The notes beneath the pieces were generated by a model that saw nothing but the letters and a program-made list of their open reading frames with translations, was not told the origin of the DNA and searched no databases. This document shows positions 27,600-29,451 of a stretch of DNA of 29,451 bases, in pieces. Both the position numbers and the translations under genes were made by a program. Within the stretch, counting starts at the first letter, position 1, and each line of letters starts with the position of its first letter. Source of the stretch: Nemertoderma westbladi (lineage: Eukaryota; Xenacoelomorpha; Nemertodermatida; Nemertodermatidae); contig JAUCBJ010000631.1 of NCBI GenBank assembly GCA_032718475.1, positions 1 through 29,451 on the forward strand, given 5' to 3'.

Positions 27600-27955
27600 G
27601 TCCCCCAGTGGTACACCAGGATGGGTTCGATAAATTGGCTACTGGAACAGAAGACCAAGAAGAAAGAAGAACCAACTTGTTGAAATGTAAAAAGACACTA
27701 AAGATTGCTACAATGAACGCACGCACGCTGAAAGCACATACCAAACAGGGTGACATGGTTGCTCTGGCAATGGAATATAACATCGACATCATCTGCATCC
27801 AAGAACATCGGATTTGTCATGAAGACACTGCCATGAAGTACAATGACATTGGAAATGGATGGACGTTAGTAACAAGCTCAGCAGTAAGAAACTCGGCCAA
27901 TGCATCAATTGGTGGAGTAGGAATTCTGCTAAGCCCATTTGCACTTAAGACCCTA
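27600..27955 (+). pseudogene. RTE-type LINE endonuclease, N-terminal half (copy C)
   Basis: About 117 codons of an APE-type endonuclease: LKIATMNARTLK with the catalytic Asn, IDIICIQEHRICHED with the Gln-Glu pair, and ASIGGVGILLSP, ending at LKTL. No ATG start is evident; the frame opens with GTG at 27608. It breaks exactly where copy B (9322 onwards) takes up the domain, but that copy lies 18 kb to the left in the same orientation, so the two are not a simple interrupted element. The break is followed by TGTTAAAC. Confidence 0.88.
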
Positions 27956-29451
27956 TGTTAAACAAACTACCCCGGCCTAACCAATAAAGACACAAAACTG
28001 CTCTATTTATTAGACAGGGCAATCAGGAGCGTATTATTGCTAATGTGAGGGGCTGCTAAATACAAAACCGCTACTTACCGTTAGATGGCGCTAACCTGCC
28101 GTCCGCTAATATGTTTTACTAATTTTCTACGGCTCCTGCTAATTTCTTGTTCCTTTCTCTACCAATTACTCGATAGAGAGCTAACTGTTCGAATATATGA
28201 GCCACGCGGGAATAACCAAAACAACAAACCCGAATCGGCTCCCTAAGCTGACTTAAAACGAGTGTGAGAGGTTTTACACTCAGAGTATATTCTTACGCCT
28301 AATTTTACTATTGAAATACGATAATGCCTACGTCTTTTCTAATCGCGAATACTGGGGGTTCCCTAACGGAATGTGTGAATGCGAGAATATTTAAAATAAT
28401 CAAAGTGGTACAGTGTTTATTAGGGCTAATACCTATAGTGGGACTAAACTTGTCTGCGGCTGGCTTTAGGCCAGCAAATTACTAATGCGTTTTGCGTACT
28501 GAATACTGCTATCTAGCTTATTGCCCGCTAATTCAAATAACCGCTCAGCGTGAATAGTTTACGGTACTCTAATTATTACCTTAGCTACTCTCCGCTATGC
28601 TGCGTACTAATTCTTAATTTTACTAATTAATTACAGTCACAAATATGTAACAGCCTAAAATACTGTATTACTTTGACCTAATCAGTAATTATTTACAGTA
28701 AACTAAGAGATAGAAATCAATCAAAGGGAAAAGAGCGCCTATCTAAGCATTCGTAATCTTAGGCACACTTTAGTAACACACCAATCAGCGTCAGCAATCA
28801 CAGCTCGCAATGCGCGATTCACAATTGTACAATCCGCAATGCACGCAATTAGCAATTACACAGCACAATATAATAATTCGCAATACTGCAATACATGCAA
28901 TTCGCAATTGTAAAGCACGCAGACCTCTCCCGGGTACATCTAGGCTTCCTAACTAACCCAATTCCTGCCCCCCTAATACTAAATAGAGACAAAACCTGGA
29001 TCATCAGCCCCCTAATTACTGTACCAGCGAGCTGCCCCCACGCTACAATGCAAATTGCCCGACCGCAACGGTGACCCCCCGCCAGCGTTGCTCGCCTTTG
29101 AATCCTCCGCTCCCTTCGTCGCTAACCCCCCGATGTGCCCACCGCCCACTGGCGCCTTAGCCCTCCATTATGCTAATACACTGTAGCTACCGTAGCGGCG
29201 CATGCAAATCATAAAGTCTGACAGTCTCAGGAATCCCTTGGGATTATTGCGCAGAAAAGAATCACATAGAACCATCAATCAAAGGTAGAAATCATAGTTC
29301 GATTGTAATTTGCAGTAATCGAAGGAATTATTGAGAAACACAAGTAAAGTAATCGCACTAGCAAATCATTCCAAGAAATTAATCAAATTAGCAAATTGCA
29401 GAAAATACGATATCACAGTACACAGTACACAGTACACAGGTTGAACAGATA
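27956..29451. other. unassigned non-coding DNA; possible LTR start
   Basis: It begins TGTTAAACAAAC directly at the break of copy C, with an AATAAAG word soon after (about 27983), which would fit the start of an LTR element running off the window. No matching second LTR is in view. No reading frame longer than short chance frames is present. 28800-28920 is dotted with CGCAAT and GCAATT words. The right end has three AGTACAC units. Confidence 0.35.
29413..29440. repeat. short tandem repeat (ACACAGT)n
   Basis: About three and a half copies of a 7-bp unit, CACAGTACACAGTACACAG, near the right edge. Confidence 0.85.

Noticed and set aside
27547-27798. 83-codon minus-strand frame
   Set aside because: Mostly antisense to the RTE endonuclease. 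Only its last residues overlap, by frame accident, the LINE block that precedes RT motif A.
1-29451. tRNA, rRNA or host protein-coding gene
   Set aside because: No B-box-like GGTTCGANNCC with a cloverleaf, no rRNA sequence, and no frame with a recognisable non-transposon domain was found by reading. Short exons cannot be excluded without transcript data.

Overview
The window is eukaryotic, repeat-rich, AT-leaning DNA, most likely from a marine invertebrate. This is inferred from the mixture of BEL/Pao LTR, RTE-type and CR1/Daphne-like LINE sequences, TTAA-flanked DNA-transposon ends, CA microsatellites, long homopolymer tracts and frequent AGGCCTA words; the species cannot be named. I find no convincing host gene, no rRNA, no tRNA and no CRISPR. 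Nearly every long reading frame belongs to a mobile element, and most are broken.

Layout. Positions 1-5500 are non-coding, with CA repeats, a possible hAT-like non-autonomous element (about 400-1200), a ~460 bp dispersed direct repeat (two copies) and a GTCCCC-rich repeat. A 33-bp GC-rich minisatellite (5532-6205) abuts a 5'-truncated RTE-type LINE (6226-8100). A second RTE copy (9322-10518, endonuclease C-half through the start of RT) is fused to a different LINE fragment (10519-11050). From 11053 a CR1/Daphne-like LINE lies on the minus strand.

The centre is a nest of insertions. (1) The minus-strand LINE is split inside its RT domain, with its halves at 11053-12532 and 27461-27592. (2) The split is caused by a TTAA-flanked element (about 12564-27456) with short inverted ends, poly-G/poly-C hairpins and a ~163-bp internal satellite. 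(3) That element carries a structurally complete BEL/Pao-like LTR element (13070-26271, minus strand, TG...CA ends, perfect 5-bp TAACC target duplication, ~1.14-kb LTRs). (4) Its 5' LTR carries a further ~1.0-kb insertion (about 24740-25747). Order of nesting gives relative ages.

The BEL/Pao element is odd. It has an intact gag of about 1,232 codons with a ~750-residue N-terminal extension. An A17-type protease follows in the same frame after one UAG. Pol is gutted: RT, RNase H and integrase are absent except for linker pieces. A ~1.65 kb non-coding stretch follows, then an unrecognised broken reading frame before the 3' LTR. It looks like a gag-protease element that moved with enzymes supplied in trans. 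The right end (27600-27955) is the endonuclease N-half of the same RTE family, ending at a TG that may open another LTR; the remainder to 29451 is unassigned non-coding DNA.
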